Source of the DNA: CAVXTF01 sp963701375
GTDB lineage: Bacteria; Actinomycetota; Acidimicrobiia; Acidimicrobiales; CAVXTF01
DNA: 64,000 nt
Direction of reading: 5' to 3'
NCBI GenBank assembly: GCA_963701375.1
Contig: CAVOZT010000004.1
Span: 1,054,001-1,118,000 of the forward strand
Below the pieces are notes generated by a model. That model did no database searches. It saw nothing but the letters and a program-made list of their open reading frames with translations, and was not told the origin of the DNA. The position numbers and the translations under genes are program-made. Position 1 is the first letter of the stretch. Each line of letters starts with the position of its first letter. Positions 1 through 7,790 of the stretch are shown one piece after another.

Positions 1-2
1 GT

Positions 3-344
3 CAGCGCGCACTCGAGGTTCTCCGCAGGTCGGTCCACGGTGACATCGAGGTCGCAACCAAGAAAGGGTTCGTCACGTTCGAATTCGACCGCGGAGTCGT
101 CACCTCGATCTCGAGCTCCGAGGTCACGGTCCTGCGACCGGACGGCCAGTCGGTGACCGAGGCGATCACCGGGACCACCAAGATGCCGAAGCGCGGTGTG
201 CCGTCGAAGGGTCAGAACGTGGTCGTGATATCGGTGGGCGGCAAGTCCTACCGCATCGTCGACGTGCGCGCCTTCCACATCACAGGCAGCTCGTCGTCGG
301 GCAAATCATCTAGTGCTGCGACCGGGTCGACGTCCACAAGCTGA
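3..344 (+). CDS. 3' end of a secreted/beta-rich hypothetical protein (DUF5666-like), 5' truncated by window edge
   Basis: An open frame enters from the left window edge and ends with TGA at 342-344. The visible 113 residues are beta-strand-like: alternating hydrophobics with a KKGFVTFEFDRG turn, a further strand pair around VTVLRPDGQSV, then a Gly/Ser-rich tail (GSSSSGKSSSAATGS). This resembles extracytoplasmic single-domain proteins such as DUF5666, a resemblance made by eye only. An internal start at 153 is possible but the frame is open and protein-like upstream, so the gene most likely begins before the window. A strong hairpin follows 30 bases downstream. Function unknown. Confidence 0.55.
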   Translation, partial: QRALEVLRRSVHGDIEVATKKGFVTFEFDRGVVTSISSSEVTVLRPDGQSVTEAITGTTKMPKRGVPSKGQNVVVISVGGKSYRIVDVRAFHITGSSSSGKSSSAATGSTSTS

Positions 345-374
345 GATTCAAACAAGCATCCAGCTCTCAGCTCG

Positions 375-412
375 AGCGCCCCGTCCGGAGATCCGGGCGG
401 GGCGCTTGTTGG
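375..412 (+). terminator. Rho-independent terminator
   Basis: A 14-bp stem (375-388 pairing with 393-406, one G-U pair) with a 4-base loop AGAT, followed by a short T-rich stretch (TTGTTGGTTT). It lies just after the stop at 344 and fits termination of that gene, insulating it from the dehydratase gene at 497. Confidence 0.75.
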
Positions 413-496
413 TTTCGGTGCTCTGTCACCTCGCAGATCCAGGCCCCGCCGGGCTACGGTGATCGCTTCTGTCACACCATGTCCGGGAGCGATTTC

Positions 497-997
497 ATGC
501 CTGAAGACGACGCGCTCACGCAGTTGATCGGAACGCGAACGAGCAGCTCGAGCGTTGTGGTCGAAAGAGGCCCCGTCGGCGGCTTCGCCCTCGCGGTCTG
601 CGACCAGAATCCCATCTACAGAGACCCGAGGGCTTCTGAGGCCGCAGGGTTCGACGCGATCCCTGCGCCTCCGACCTTCCCGTTCGTCATGGAGACGTGG
701 GGCAGGTTCCCCGAGCTCCAACCCCAGGATTCGCCTTCGGGCGGGGGAATGGCGAGGGTGCTCGGACCGCTCATGGCAAAAGGCGGGATCATCCTCCACG
801 GAGAGCAGTCGTTCGACTATCACCGTCCGGTCGTGGTCGGAGACGTGCTCGACGGCGAGGGCACGGTCGTGGATGCCTACACGAAGGAGTCGAAGGGTCG
901 CACGATGACGTTCGTCGTCACAGAGACGGTCTGGCGGGATCACTCGACAGGGGACCCCGTCGTGACCTCACGATTCAACGTCATCCATCGCGCCTGA
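497..997 (+). CDS. MaoC N-terminal-like (FAS1-like) dehydratase domain protein
   Basis: A 166-residue single hot-dog domain protein of the MaoC_dehydrat_N / FAS1-like dehydratase type, the family of mycobacterial HadA/HadC-like subunits. Visible family features are the Pro-rich segment PAPPTFPFVMETWG near the middle, then LHGEQSFDYHRPVVVGDVL, the strand typical of the hot-dog fold. Such subunits lack the catalytic His/Asp hydratase-2 motif and normally pair with a MaoC partner; the MaoC gene at 5254 could be that partner (inference). ATG at 497 is preferred because GGGAG lies 7 bases upstream; ATG at 479 lacks a ribosome site. Likely role: (R)-3-hydroxyacyl thioester dehydration/hydration. 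Confidence 0.75.
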   Translation: MPEDDALTQLIGTRTSSSSVVVERGPVGGFALAVCDQNPIYRDPRASEAAGFDAIPAPPTFPFVMETWGRFPELQPQDSPSGGGMARVLGPLMAKGGIILHGEQSFDYHRPVVVGDVLDGEGTVVDAYTKESKGRTMTFVVTETVWRDHSTGDPVVTSRFNVIHRA

Positions 998-1046
998 AGG
1001 CACACCTCGTGGAGCCGGACGGCTCCTAGGGCCGGACAGGCGCCGG

Positions 1047-2471
1047 CTGACCATCGGCATCGTCCTGGTCGTCAGCTTCATCGCACTAGAAGCGATATCG
1101 ATCGCGACAGCTCTTCCGGTTGTCGAGCGGCATCTCGGTGACATCGCCCTCTACGGCTGGACGTTCAGCGCCTTCATGCTCGCGGCGCTCGCGGGAAACG
1201 TAATTGCCGGGGCGGTATCTGACCGCTCGGACCTGCGGACACCGCTTGTAGCCGGCGTCGTTCTCTTCGCCGGCGGGTTGCTACTCGGGGGTCTCGCGCC
1301 GACGATGCTCGTGCTCGTCGCCGGGCGCGCTGTACAGGGCTTCGGCGCCGGGGTCCTCCAGGTGGTGGTGAACGTGGCGGTGGGTCGCGGGTACGCGGAA
1401 GATCTACGCCCGAAGATGATGGCGGTCACGTCGAGCGCGTGGGTGCTTCCGAGCTTGGTAGGACCGCTCGCGGCGGGCGCGGTGGCCCAATCCCTCAACT
1501 GGAGGTGGGTCTTTCTCGGCATGTTGCCGCCGGTCGCAGTAGCGGCGTGGTTGGCGTTGCCGGCGGTTTCCGGGCTGCTGCCTCCTTCGGTGGCCGGCGG
1601 ACGTGGCGGGCGTGTCGACGAGCGCCCGGATGTAGAGCGCGCAGATGAAGTTCGAGATAGCGCGGTAGAGGTCGGTGCGCCCAGACGCAGCACGGTGGCT
1701 CGCGCAGCGTTGTTCGTCGCGGTCGGGGCGGGCTTGTTCCTTGCCGGGCTCGGAGAGACGAACGGGGTGCTCCGCGTAGTGCTCGTAGTGGTCGGTCTCG
1801 GCATCGGTGTGCCGGGGCTCGTAGAGGTTCTCCCCGGCAGGCGCGTACCGATGCGCTCGCGGCTTCTCGGCGCGCTCGTAGTAGGTGCGCTCGTGAATCT
1901 GGCGTTCTTCGGTGCCGAGGCCTTCCTTCCCCTCACACTCACCTCTGTCCACCATCGTTCGGCGACCCTCGCCGGGGTGGTTCTCACCTCCGCTTCACTC
2001 ACATGGACGTCGGCGGCGTGGCTCCAGGCGCACTGGCTGCCCCGTGGGGGTGCGCGGATCGTTGCGGGGTCCGGGGTGGCGCTGATCGTCGCCGGGCTCT
2101 GTGGCCTCGTGGCCCTCGACTCCGCGTCGACTCCATGGTGGATCTCCTACGTCGCGTGGGTGGTTGCCGGAGGCGGAATGGGCTTGGCGTACTCGACCCT
2201 CAATGTCGAGATCCTCGCAGCGAGCACGGAGGCGAAACGCGGGGAGAGCTCCGCGGCACTCGGTGTGCTGTTCTCGCTCGGAATTGCGATCGGGACTGGT
2301 GTGGGCGGAGCCCTGCTCGCGTGGTCGTTGGCTCACGGTCACGGGCGATCGACGGGACTTCGACTGGTGGATCTCGTGGCCATAGCCGCCGCGGTCGTAG
2401 CCCTCGCCGGATGTGTCACGCTCCCCGGCCGGGTTCGCCCGGCAACCGTCAGCCAACCGGTCGATCGATGA
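1047..2471 (+). CDS. Major facilitator superfamily transporter, N-terminus disrupted
   Basis: A 12-14-helix MFS drug/proton antiporter-like permease. TM1 (IGIVLVVSFIALEAISIATA) is encoded from about 1056, upstream of the first in-frame ATG at 1176. The conserved loop 2-3 motif appears as GAVSDRSDLRTPL, and TM4 as VAGRAVQGFGAGVLQVVVN. No ATG, GTG or TTG exists in this frame between the in-frame stop at 963 and 1176. A GTG at 1009 in the next frame encodes VEPDGS and then hits TAG, so a one-base indel near 1020-1030 probably hides the true start; the CTG at 1047 is only a placeholder. Substrate unknown. The stop falls before the DoxX gene, same strand. Confidence 0.75.
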   Translation: MTIGIVLVVSFIALEAISIATALPVVERHLGDIALYGWTFSAFMLAALAGNVIAGAVSDRSDLRTPLVAGVVLFAGGLLLGGLAPTMLVLVAGRAVQGFGAGVLQVVVNVAVGRGYAEDLRPKMMAVTSSAWVLPSLVGPLAAGAVAQSLNWRWVFLGMLPPVAVAAWLALPAVSGLLPPSVAGGRGGRVDERPDVERADEVRDSAVEVGAPRRSTVARAALFVAVGAGLFLAGLGETNGVLRVVLVVVGLGIGVPGLVEVLPGRRVPMRSRLLGALVVGALVNLAFFGAEAFLPLTLTSVHHRSATLAGVVLTSASLTWTSAAWLQAHWLPRGGARIVAGSGVALIVAGLCGLVALDSASTPWWISYVAWVVAGGGMGLAYSTLNVEILAASTEAKRGESSAALGVLFSLGIAIGTGVGGALLAWSLAHGHGRSTGLRLVDLVAIAAAVVALAGCVTLPGRVRPATVSQPVDR

Positions 2472-2557
2472 TCGTCACCTCGGCGAACCCAGTCATACCG
2501 CGAATGTCGTCAATCCAGGTTGTGAACCTGTGAGCCGAGGCTGATACAACATCGGGC

Positions 2558-3013
2558 GTGCATACGACCTGGCTGACCGGCGCGGAGTGGGCGGCGGTAT
2601 TGCGCATCGGCCTCGGTCTTTGGTGGCTGGAGAGCTTCCGCCACAAGAACCTAGAGGCATGGATAAAGCGCCAGGCAGGGATCAAGTGGGCGGGTGACAT
2701 CGCCGCCAAGCACAAATTTGCGATCGTGCGCAAGGGCTTCGAAACGACCGTCAAGCCCCATCCCCAGGCGATGACCTACGTGGTTCTCGCAAGCGAGCTG
2801 TCGCTCGGGCTCGGCATCGCGTTGGGCTTCCTGACTCCCATAGCGCTTTTCGCGAGCATCGCGCTCAACCTGCTCTATTTCGTGTTGATGATCCATGACT
2901 GGGCGGAGCAGGGTCAGAACTCGATGATGATCCTCGCCGCGGCCGTTGCGCTCGGGATGCACAGCTGGCAGGTCTGGTCCATCGATCACCTCATACACAT
3001 CTTCGGGGCGTGA
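2558..3013 (+). CDS. DoxX family membrane protein
   Basis: A 151-residue integral membrane protein with four predicted helices, matching the DoxX / thiosulfate-quinone oxidoreductase small-subunit fold. Helix 1 (EWAAVLRIGLGLWWLESF) is followed by an amphipathic Lys-rich loop, then ELSLGLGIALGFLTPIALF and SIALNLLYFVLMIHDW, and a final helix around ILAAAVALGMHSW. DoxX relatives act in redox or membrane-stress complexes; the partner here is not evident. GTG start at 2558. The downstream acyl-CoA dehydrogenase begins five bases after the stop, so the two are probably co-transcribed. Confidence 0.75.
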   Translation: MHTTWLTGAEWAAVLRIGLGLWWLESFRHKNLEAWIKRQAGIKWAGDIAAKHKFAIVRKGFETTVKPHPQAMTYVVLASELSLGLGIALGFLTPIALFASIALNLLYFVLMIHDWAEQGQNSMMILAAAVALGMHSWQVWSIDHLIHIFGA

Positions 3014-3017
3014 GTCA

Positions 3018-5228
3018 GTGCCTATAGCCATCGCAGAGCACCACGAGATGTTGAGGCAGTCCGCCAGGCGGTGGCTCGAGACGTACTGCCCGCGTGAAGT
3101 CCCACGCGCAGTCCTCGACGAAGAGCGCGAATCGCTTCCGCCGTTCTGGGAGGGTCTGAGCGAGCAGGGCTGGTTGGGTCTGCACATCGCTGAAGAACAC
3201 GGCGGCCAAGGTGGAGGCCTCGTCGAGCTGGCGGTCGTCACCGAAGAGCTCGCGCACGCGATCGCGCCTGGTCCGTTCCTCACGACCGTCTTGGCGTCGG
3301 CGCTCGTCGAACGGGGTGGTGACGAGGACGCCGCCACCAAGCTGCTGCCGGGGCTGATCGACGGGACGACGCCTGCAAGCGTGGTGCTCCCTGGTGCCGG
3401 CGAGCTCGAGGTCATCGAGTCCCGTGCAGGGGCACTCGTCGTATCGGGCCGTATCTCGCCTCTGCTCGTCGGCGATCTCGCCTCACTGGTCGTCGCGCCG
3501 GCGCGATCCCAGCGGAACGGCATCACGTGGGTGGTGCTCTCCACCGGGGCTCCGGGAGTCTCCGTCGAGCCGAACTCCAGTCTCGACCTGACGCGGCGAG
3601 TGGCCACTCTGACCGTGGATCGAACCGAGATTCCCGCAGAGCAGGTTCTCGGTGCGGTCACCGAGACGATGGTGCGCCGGCTGATGCTGGTGCTCGTCTC
3701 GGCGGAGTGCTCGGGTGGCGCGCGCTGGTGTCTCGAGACGGCGAACCAGTACGCGAAGGACCGCAGGCAATTCGGCCGGCCGATCGGGCAATTCCAGGCG
3801 ATCAAGCACCGCCTCTCTGACATGCTCGTCTTGGTCGAGCAAGTGACGGCACTCGCTTGGGATGCCGCCCGCGCGGTTGAAGGTGAGCAGGCTGACATGG
3901 CGGCGGTGCTGGCCGGAGCGTTGGTGCTCGACGCTTACGCCGATTGCGCCAAGTCGTGCATACAGATTCTCGGTGGGATGGGCTTCACCTGGGAGCACGA
4001 CGCTCATCTCCATCTTCGGCGCGCGATCGCGATGCGCCAGCTGTGTGGGGGGTCTGGTCCTCTCAGAGGTGATGCGGCTCGGAAGGCCCTGGGTGGAGGC
4101 AGGCGCGTTCTCGAGCTCGAGCTGCCACCCGACGGCGAGACCGTGCGCCAGGAGATCCGCCGGATCGTGGCCGAGGTGGCGGAGACCGACGATCCAGCCG
4201 AGCGCAGGCGGCGGATGGTGCGACACGGGTTGATAACACCCCACTGGCCGCCTCCGTACGGGCGCGATGCCGGACCGGTCGAACAGCTCGTGATCGACGA
4301 AGAGATGCACGCGGCGCGCGTCCGGCGTCCCGTTCTTGCCGTCGGGGCGTGGGCGCTCCCGACGATCGTCGCTCACGGGACGTTGGAGCAACAGGAACGG
4401 TGGGTCGGTCCGACCCTCGAAGGCGAGCTCACGTGGTGCCAGATGTTCAGCGAACCGGGGGCAGGAAGTGACCTGGCTTCGCTTTCGACGCGCGCCGACC
4501 GCGTCGAGGGCGGTTTCGTCCTGAACGGTCAGAAGGTCTGGACGAGCATCGCGAGACGGGCCGACTGGGGAATCTGCCTCGCCAGGACCAACCAGGACGC
4601 GCCGAAGCACGCTGGAATCACGTACTTCCTCCTAGACATGAAGTCGGAAGGGATCGAGATCCGCCCTCTTCGGGAGATAACCGGCGATGCCATGTTCAAC
4701 GAGGTCTTCTTGAACGACGTATTCATCCCGGACGAATGCGTCGTCGGGCAGGTGAACGACGGATGGCGGCTGGCGAGGACGACCCTTGCGAACGAGCGCG
4801 TGTCGATGGCGTCGGGCGCGACATTCGGCTTCGGGATCGAAATGATCCTTTCCTGGGTGGGCCGCCACGATGAGCTCGAGAACGACGCGGTCACCCTCGA
4901 CGCGATCGGTCGCCTCCTCGCCGAAGCCCAGTCGCTCGCGTTGCTGGGGGAGCGCACGACGTTGCGGTCTGTGTCGGGTGTGGACCCCGGTCCCGAGGCG
5001 AGCGTCAGGAAGCTTCTCGGTGGCGAGCACGAGCAGAGAGTGCAGGAGCTCGGTCTCGTTCTGCTTGGTGCAGCAGGGGCAACAACAGAGCAGGACGCCG
5101 CAACCTGGAGCAGGGGGTTCTTGTCGACGCGTTGCCTCACCATCGCGGGAGGCACGTCGGAGGTGCAAAGAAACGTGATCGGCGAGAGGTTGCTCGGACT
5201 TCCGAGAGACCCAGAGCCGGGGTCGTGA
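3018..5228 (+). CDS. Tandem-fused acyl-CoA dehydrogenase (two ACAD domains)
   Basis: A 736-residue protein, about twice the usual ACAD length, with two dehydrogenase units. The first (about 1-370) carries the C-terminal-domain flavin motif DRRQFGRPIGQFQAIKHR (from residue 248) and GGMGFTWEHDAHLHLRRA, but its middle beta domain is degenerate and lacks a TEPxAGSD-type motif. The second (about 375-736) has the canonical middle domain WCQMFSEPGAGSDLA (from 473) and NGQKVWTS, and ends IAGGTSEVQRNVIGERLLG, but has no RRQFG motif. The halves therefore look complementary, as in mycobacterial alpha2beta2 FadE pairs of sterol catabolism. I see no Glu at the MCAD-type catalytic position in either half. 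GTG start at 3018, tight behind the DoxX gene. Substrate unknown; acyl-CoA oxidation is confident. Confidence 0.88.
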   Translation: MPIAIAEHHEMLRQSARRWLETYCPREVPRAVLDEERESLPPFWEGLSEQGWLGLHIAEEHGGQGGGLVELAVVTEELAHAIAPGPFLTTVLASALVERGGDEDAATKLLPGLIDGTTPASVVLPGAGELEVIESRAGALVVSGRISPLLVGDLASLVVAPARSQRNGITWVVLSTGAPGVSVEPNSSLDLTRRVATLTVDRTEIPAEQVLGAVTETMVRRLMLVLVSAECSGGARWCLETANQYAKDRRQFGRPIGQFQAIKHRLSDMLVLVEQVTALAWDAARAVEGEQADMAAVLAGALVLDAYADCAKSCIQILGGMGFTWEHDAHLHLRRAIAMRQLCGGSGPLRGDAARKALGGGRRVLELELPPDGETVRQEIRRIVAEVAETDDPAERRRRMVRHGLITPHWPPPYGRDAGPVEQLVIDEEMHAARVRRPVLAVGAWALPTIVAHGTLEQQERWVGPTLEGELTWCQMFSEPGAGSDLASLSTRADRVEGGFVLNGQKVWTSIARRADWGICLARTNQDAPKHAGITYFLLDMKSEGIEIRPLREITGDAMFNEVFLNDVFIPDECVVGQVNDGWRLARTTLANERVSMASGATFGFGIEMILSWVGRHDELENDAVTLDAIGRLLAEAQSLALLGERTTLRSVSGVDPGPEASVRKLLGGEHEQRVQELGLVLLGAAGATTEQDAATWSRGFLSTRCLTIAGGTSEVQRNVIGERLLGLPRDPEPGS

Positions 5229-5253
5229 ACGAACGCATGGAGGGAGAGCTCTG

Positions 5254-5964
5254 ATGGGTGAGGCGAAGCGCTACTTCGAGGACGTGAAGGAGGGCGACGA
5301 GGCTCCGGTCGTCCGGCACACCCTCGAACGAACCGACCTCGTTCGCTATGCGGGGGCCTCAGGCGACTACAACCCGATGCACCACGACGAGGTCAAGGCT
5401 CAGGCCGCCGGCCAGCCAAGCGTGTTCGGCCACGGGATGTTCTCGATGGGGCTTCTCGGAACGGCCCTGACCGACTATCTGGGAGTCGGGAACCTCACGC
5501 ACTACCAGGTCCGGTTCTCCCGCCAGACCTGGCCGGGAGAGCAGCTCTCTACCCGAGTGGTGGTCGTTGCAAAGCGCGTCGACGGGAATCGGCACTTCGT
5601 CGACGTCGAGTGCAGCCTGTCCAATGAGAACGGAGAGGAGAAGGTCGCCGGCGTCGCAACCGCGGAGCTCCCGAGCATCGATGCGCCGAAGGCTCGGACC
5701 GCATCTGAGAAGAAGGCCGCGAAGAAGGCGAGCCCCGCGAAGAAGACGGCGCCGGCGAAGAAGGCAGCTGCGAAAAAGGTCTCAGCGAAAAAGGTTCCAG
5801 CCAAGAAAGCCGCAGCCAAGAAGGCGAGCCCAGTCAAAAAGGCGAGCCCAGCCAAGAAGGCGAGCCCAATCAAGAAGGCCGCTCCAGCTAAGAAGGTCGC
5901 GACACTGAAGAAGGCAGCCCCTGCGAAGAAGGCTGCCGCCGCCAAGAAAGCCCCCAAGAAATAG
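5254..5964 (+). CDS. MaoC-family (R)-enoyl-CoA hydratase with histone H1-like Lys/Ala/Pro tail
   Basis: Residues 1-145 are a complete MaoC/hydratase-2 hot-dog domain with the catalytic Asp-His signature in YAGASGDYNPMHHDE (about 32-46) and the FGHGMFSMGLL helix. It should hydrate trans-2-enoyl-CoA to (R)-3-hydroxyacyl-CoA, or work with the dehydratase subunit at 497. From about residue 150 to the end (236) the sequence is a low-complexity string of KKA, KKASP and APAKK units, like the C-terminal domain of eukaryotic histone H1 or of mycobacterial HupB. That tail should be disordered and nucleic-acid- or polyanion-binding. GGAGGGAG sits just before ATG 5254. Located 25 bases after the dehydrogenase stop, hence probably the same operon. 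Confidence 0.85.
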   Translation: MGEAKRYFEDVKEGDEAPVVRHTLERTDLVRYAGASGDYNPMHHDEVKAQAAGQPSVFGHGMFSMGLLGTALTDYLGVGNLTHYQVRFSRQTWPGEQLSTRVVVVAKRVDGNRHFVDVECSLSNENGEEKVAGVATAELPSIDAPKARTASEKKAAKKASPAKKTAPAKKAAAKKVSAKKVPAKKAAAKKASPVKKASPAKKASPIKKAAPAKKVATLKKAAPAKKAAAAKKAPKK

Positions 5965-5997
5965 GCCTGGCTGCCTGTACAGGGTGAGCTCCGAGCC

Positions 5998-6366
5998 TCA
6001 GCTCCCGTAGGCGCGCGTCAGGACCTCCATGTTGTTACCGGCGGGGTCCTCGAAGTAAAAGCCGCGCCCGTTGTCGTTGATCGTGTTCTCCCGCTCGTGA
6101 CCGGGGTCTGCCCAGTACTTGAGACCACGTTCTGTTATCCGCATGAAGATGGCGTCGAACTCCTCCTCGGAGACGAGAAAGGCGTAATGACCGGGGACCG
6201 AACCCCAACGATCGTCGTAGTCGAGGTTGACACCGTTAGCGGTTTCGATACACATGAACGGGCCTACCCGCTTCGGTGGAGCCAGGCCGAGGATCTCACT
6301 CAGGAAAGTCGCCGCGGCCTTCTTGTCCGCGACTGGGATGATCGTGTGGTTCAGCTCGACTGCCAT
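5998..6366 (-). CDS. VOC (glyoxalase/bleomycin resistance) superfamily protein
   Basis: A 122-residue single-chain VOC protein with two beta-alpha-beta-beta-beta halves: ELNHTIIPVADKKAAATFLSEILG opens the first (metal-ligand His in the first strand) and HYAFLVSEEEFDAIFMRITERG the second, closing with FYFEDPAGNNMEVLTRAYG, where a Glu metal ligand is expected. The substrate cannot be read; the family includes dioxygenases, lyases and resistance proteins. Start chosen at 6366 because AAGGAGG lies just upstream; the open frame extends to 6453 but without a ribosome site. It follows the SDR gene by 31 bases on the same strand and is probably co-transcribed. Confidence 0.8.
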   Translation of the reverse strand: MAVELNHTIIPVADKKAAATFLSEILGLAPPKRVGPFMCIETANGVNLDYDDRWGSVPGHYAFLVSEEEFDAIFMRITERGLKYWADPGHERENTINDNGRGFYFEDPAGNNMEVLTRAYGS

Positions 6367-6397
6367 GTCGGTCCTCCTTGCGGTCTCGTCGGTCCCG

Positions 6398-7198
6398 TCA
6401 CTCGTTCGGTTCGTCCTCGTGCTCGAAGAGCCCGGCCGGCAGCATGGCCACAAGGCCGGAAAAGGTGGCCTGTACGGTCGCCATGGCGCGGAACCACGGC
6501 GGCACGACCACCTCGAGCTGGCGGCGCTCCACGGCGCGAAGCGTTGCCCTCGCCACCCGGTCGGCGGGGACTTTGGGCGGAAAGGAGCGTTCGTAAGTGT
6601 CGTCCGTCGGGAAGTACCCGGTGAGGTCGACCGGGCCTGGCAGGATCATCGTGATCCCGACGCCGCTTCCGCGCAGTTCCATGGCCACGCACTGCGTGAA
6701 ACCGACGACGGCGAACTTGGAGCCTGAATACGCACTTTCTCCCGGCGTCGCGACGCGTCCTGCCACCGACGCGATGTTGACGATGTGGCCGCGACGTCGG
6801 TCGACCATGCCAGGAAGCACGGCGCGGGTGCCGTAGACGGTGCCGAGGTAGTTCACCGACAGCGCGCGCTCCAAGCCGTCGAGCTCTGACTCGCCGAATG
6901 GTCCATAGGCTCCGGTGCCTGCGTTGTTGACGAGGACGTCGATCGGGCCGATACCGGATTCGACCTCGCCGAGCGCATCTTCGAGTTGTGGTCGGGAAGA
7001 CACGTCGGCGACAGCGATCGCGATCCGCTCGGATGGACCGCCCAGTCGCGAGACCGCGCGCTCGAGATCGCCGGCGTTCCGCGCAATCAGTCCAACTCGA
7101 GCGCCACGCGCCCGCGCAGCGGTTGCGATCGCGAGCCCGACTCCACGGGAACCGCCGGTCACGACGACGCAGCTCTCGTTCCAGGGGAATTGATCCAT
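6398..7198 (-). CDS. Short-chain dehydrogenase/reductase
   Basis: A 266-residue classical SDR. The Rossmann glycine motif is TGGSRGVGLA (residues about 15-24), the structural motif VNNAG, and the catalytic set S (IASVAG), Y and K (AYSGSKFA) are all present. A C-terminal extension (LEVVVPPWFRAMATVQATF) resembles the membrane-associated tail of SDRs acting on lipophilic substrates. Cofactor probably NADP(H), judged from the basic residue after the Gly motif, but this is weak. ATG at 7198 is preferred over TTG at 7204. First gene of a two-gene minus-strand unit with the VOC gene. Confidence 0.85.
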   Translation of the reverse strand: MDQFPWNESCVVVTGGSRGVGLAIATAARARGARVGLIARNAGDLERAVSRLGGPSERIAIAVADVSSRPQLEDALGEVESGIGPIDVLVNNAGTGAYGPFGESELDGLERALSVNYLGTVYGTRAVLPGMVDRRRGHIVNIASVAGRVATPGESAYSGSKFAVVGFTQCVAMELRGSGVGITMILPGPVDLTGYFPTDDTYERSFPPKVPADRVARATLRAVERRQLEVVVPPWFRAMATVQATFSGLVAMLPAGLFEHEDEPNE

Positions 7199-7234
7199 GA
7201 CCAAACGGTACGCCCGGAGGGCGCGGAGCTGCCC

Positions 7235-7564
7235 TCAGGCCGGTGGGTCCGGACCAGCCCACCTCCAAGCGCCCGGTTCACCTTCGAGTCGCCAGCCCTT
7301 ATAGGTGCGCATGTAGTGGTGCCATCTGCAGGACCCGCAGTCTTTGGCGTTATCCACGCGACAGGTTATGGTGACGAACTCCCCGAGGTCGACGGCGATC
7401 TGGCGATCGAGAGGTTCCCGGCGGCTTTCGGCTCTAGTCTGAGCATCCGAACGTTTGGAGCGGCGCATCAGCTCTCCGCGGAGTTTTGCCCCGTCGTTGG
7501 GACATGAACGCCTGCCGAAGCGAATTGCGCTATCTGACTGGGCTGCATCACGGAAATGGCGCAC
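7235..7564 (-). CDS. Hypothetical small Cys-containing protein
   Basis: A 109-residue frame with an Arg-rich N-terminal half and a C-terminal part reading TCRVDNAKDCGSCRWHHYM followed by GWRLEGEPGAWRWAG. Four Cys and two His could form a small metal site, but spacing does not match a ribbon I recognise. No clear ribosome site was found. It fills the otherwise empty stretch between the SDR gene and the TnpB element. A spurious frame cannot be excluded in this GC-rich DNA. Confidence 0.3.
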   Translation of the reverse strand: MRHFRDAAQSDSAIRFGRRSCPNDGAKLRGELMRRSKRSDAQTRAESRREPLDRQIAVDLGEFVTITCRVDNAKDCGSCRWHHYMRTYKGWRLEGEPGAWRWAGPDPPA

Positions 7565-7790
7565 CTACTAGATGCGATGTAGATCGACCGCTGTGTCCTC
7601 GAGGTCGCCTGATCGAGGGTTCGGTCGCCTGCCGTCTCCTCCACCGAGGGTTCAGACTCGCTTGTTACACCCCCACGCAATAGTGAAAAGGAATGCGGTT
7701 TGTGAATGCCGAATAGTTACGGAGGTAATTTCGGGGTCGGCGTCGGCACTGGTTTCTACGCCCAAGCATTCGGATGCCAAGTAATGGCCA

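Noticed and set aside
248..943. Long minus-strand frame opposite the first dehydratase gene
   Set aside because: Arg/Pro-rich shadow of the plus-strand codons; no ribosome site and no protein family character.
5502..5957. Minus-strand Ala/Phe-rich frame opposite the MaoC tail, looks like membrane helices
   Set aside because: It is the antisense of the Lys/Ala repeats; hydrophobicity arises from complementing AAG/GCC codons.
5965..5997. Searched for a terminator between the convergent MaoC and VOC genes
   Set aside because: No stem longer than a few bases; not reported as a terminator.
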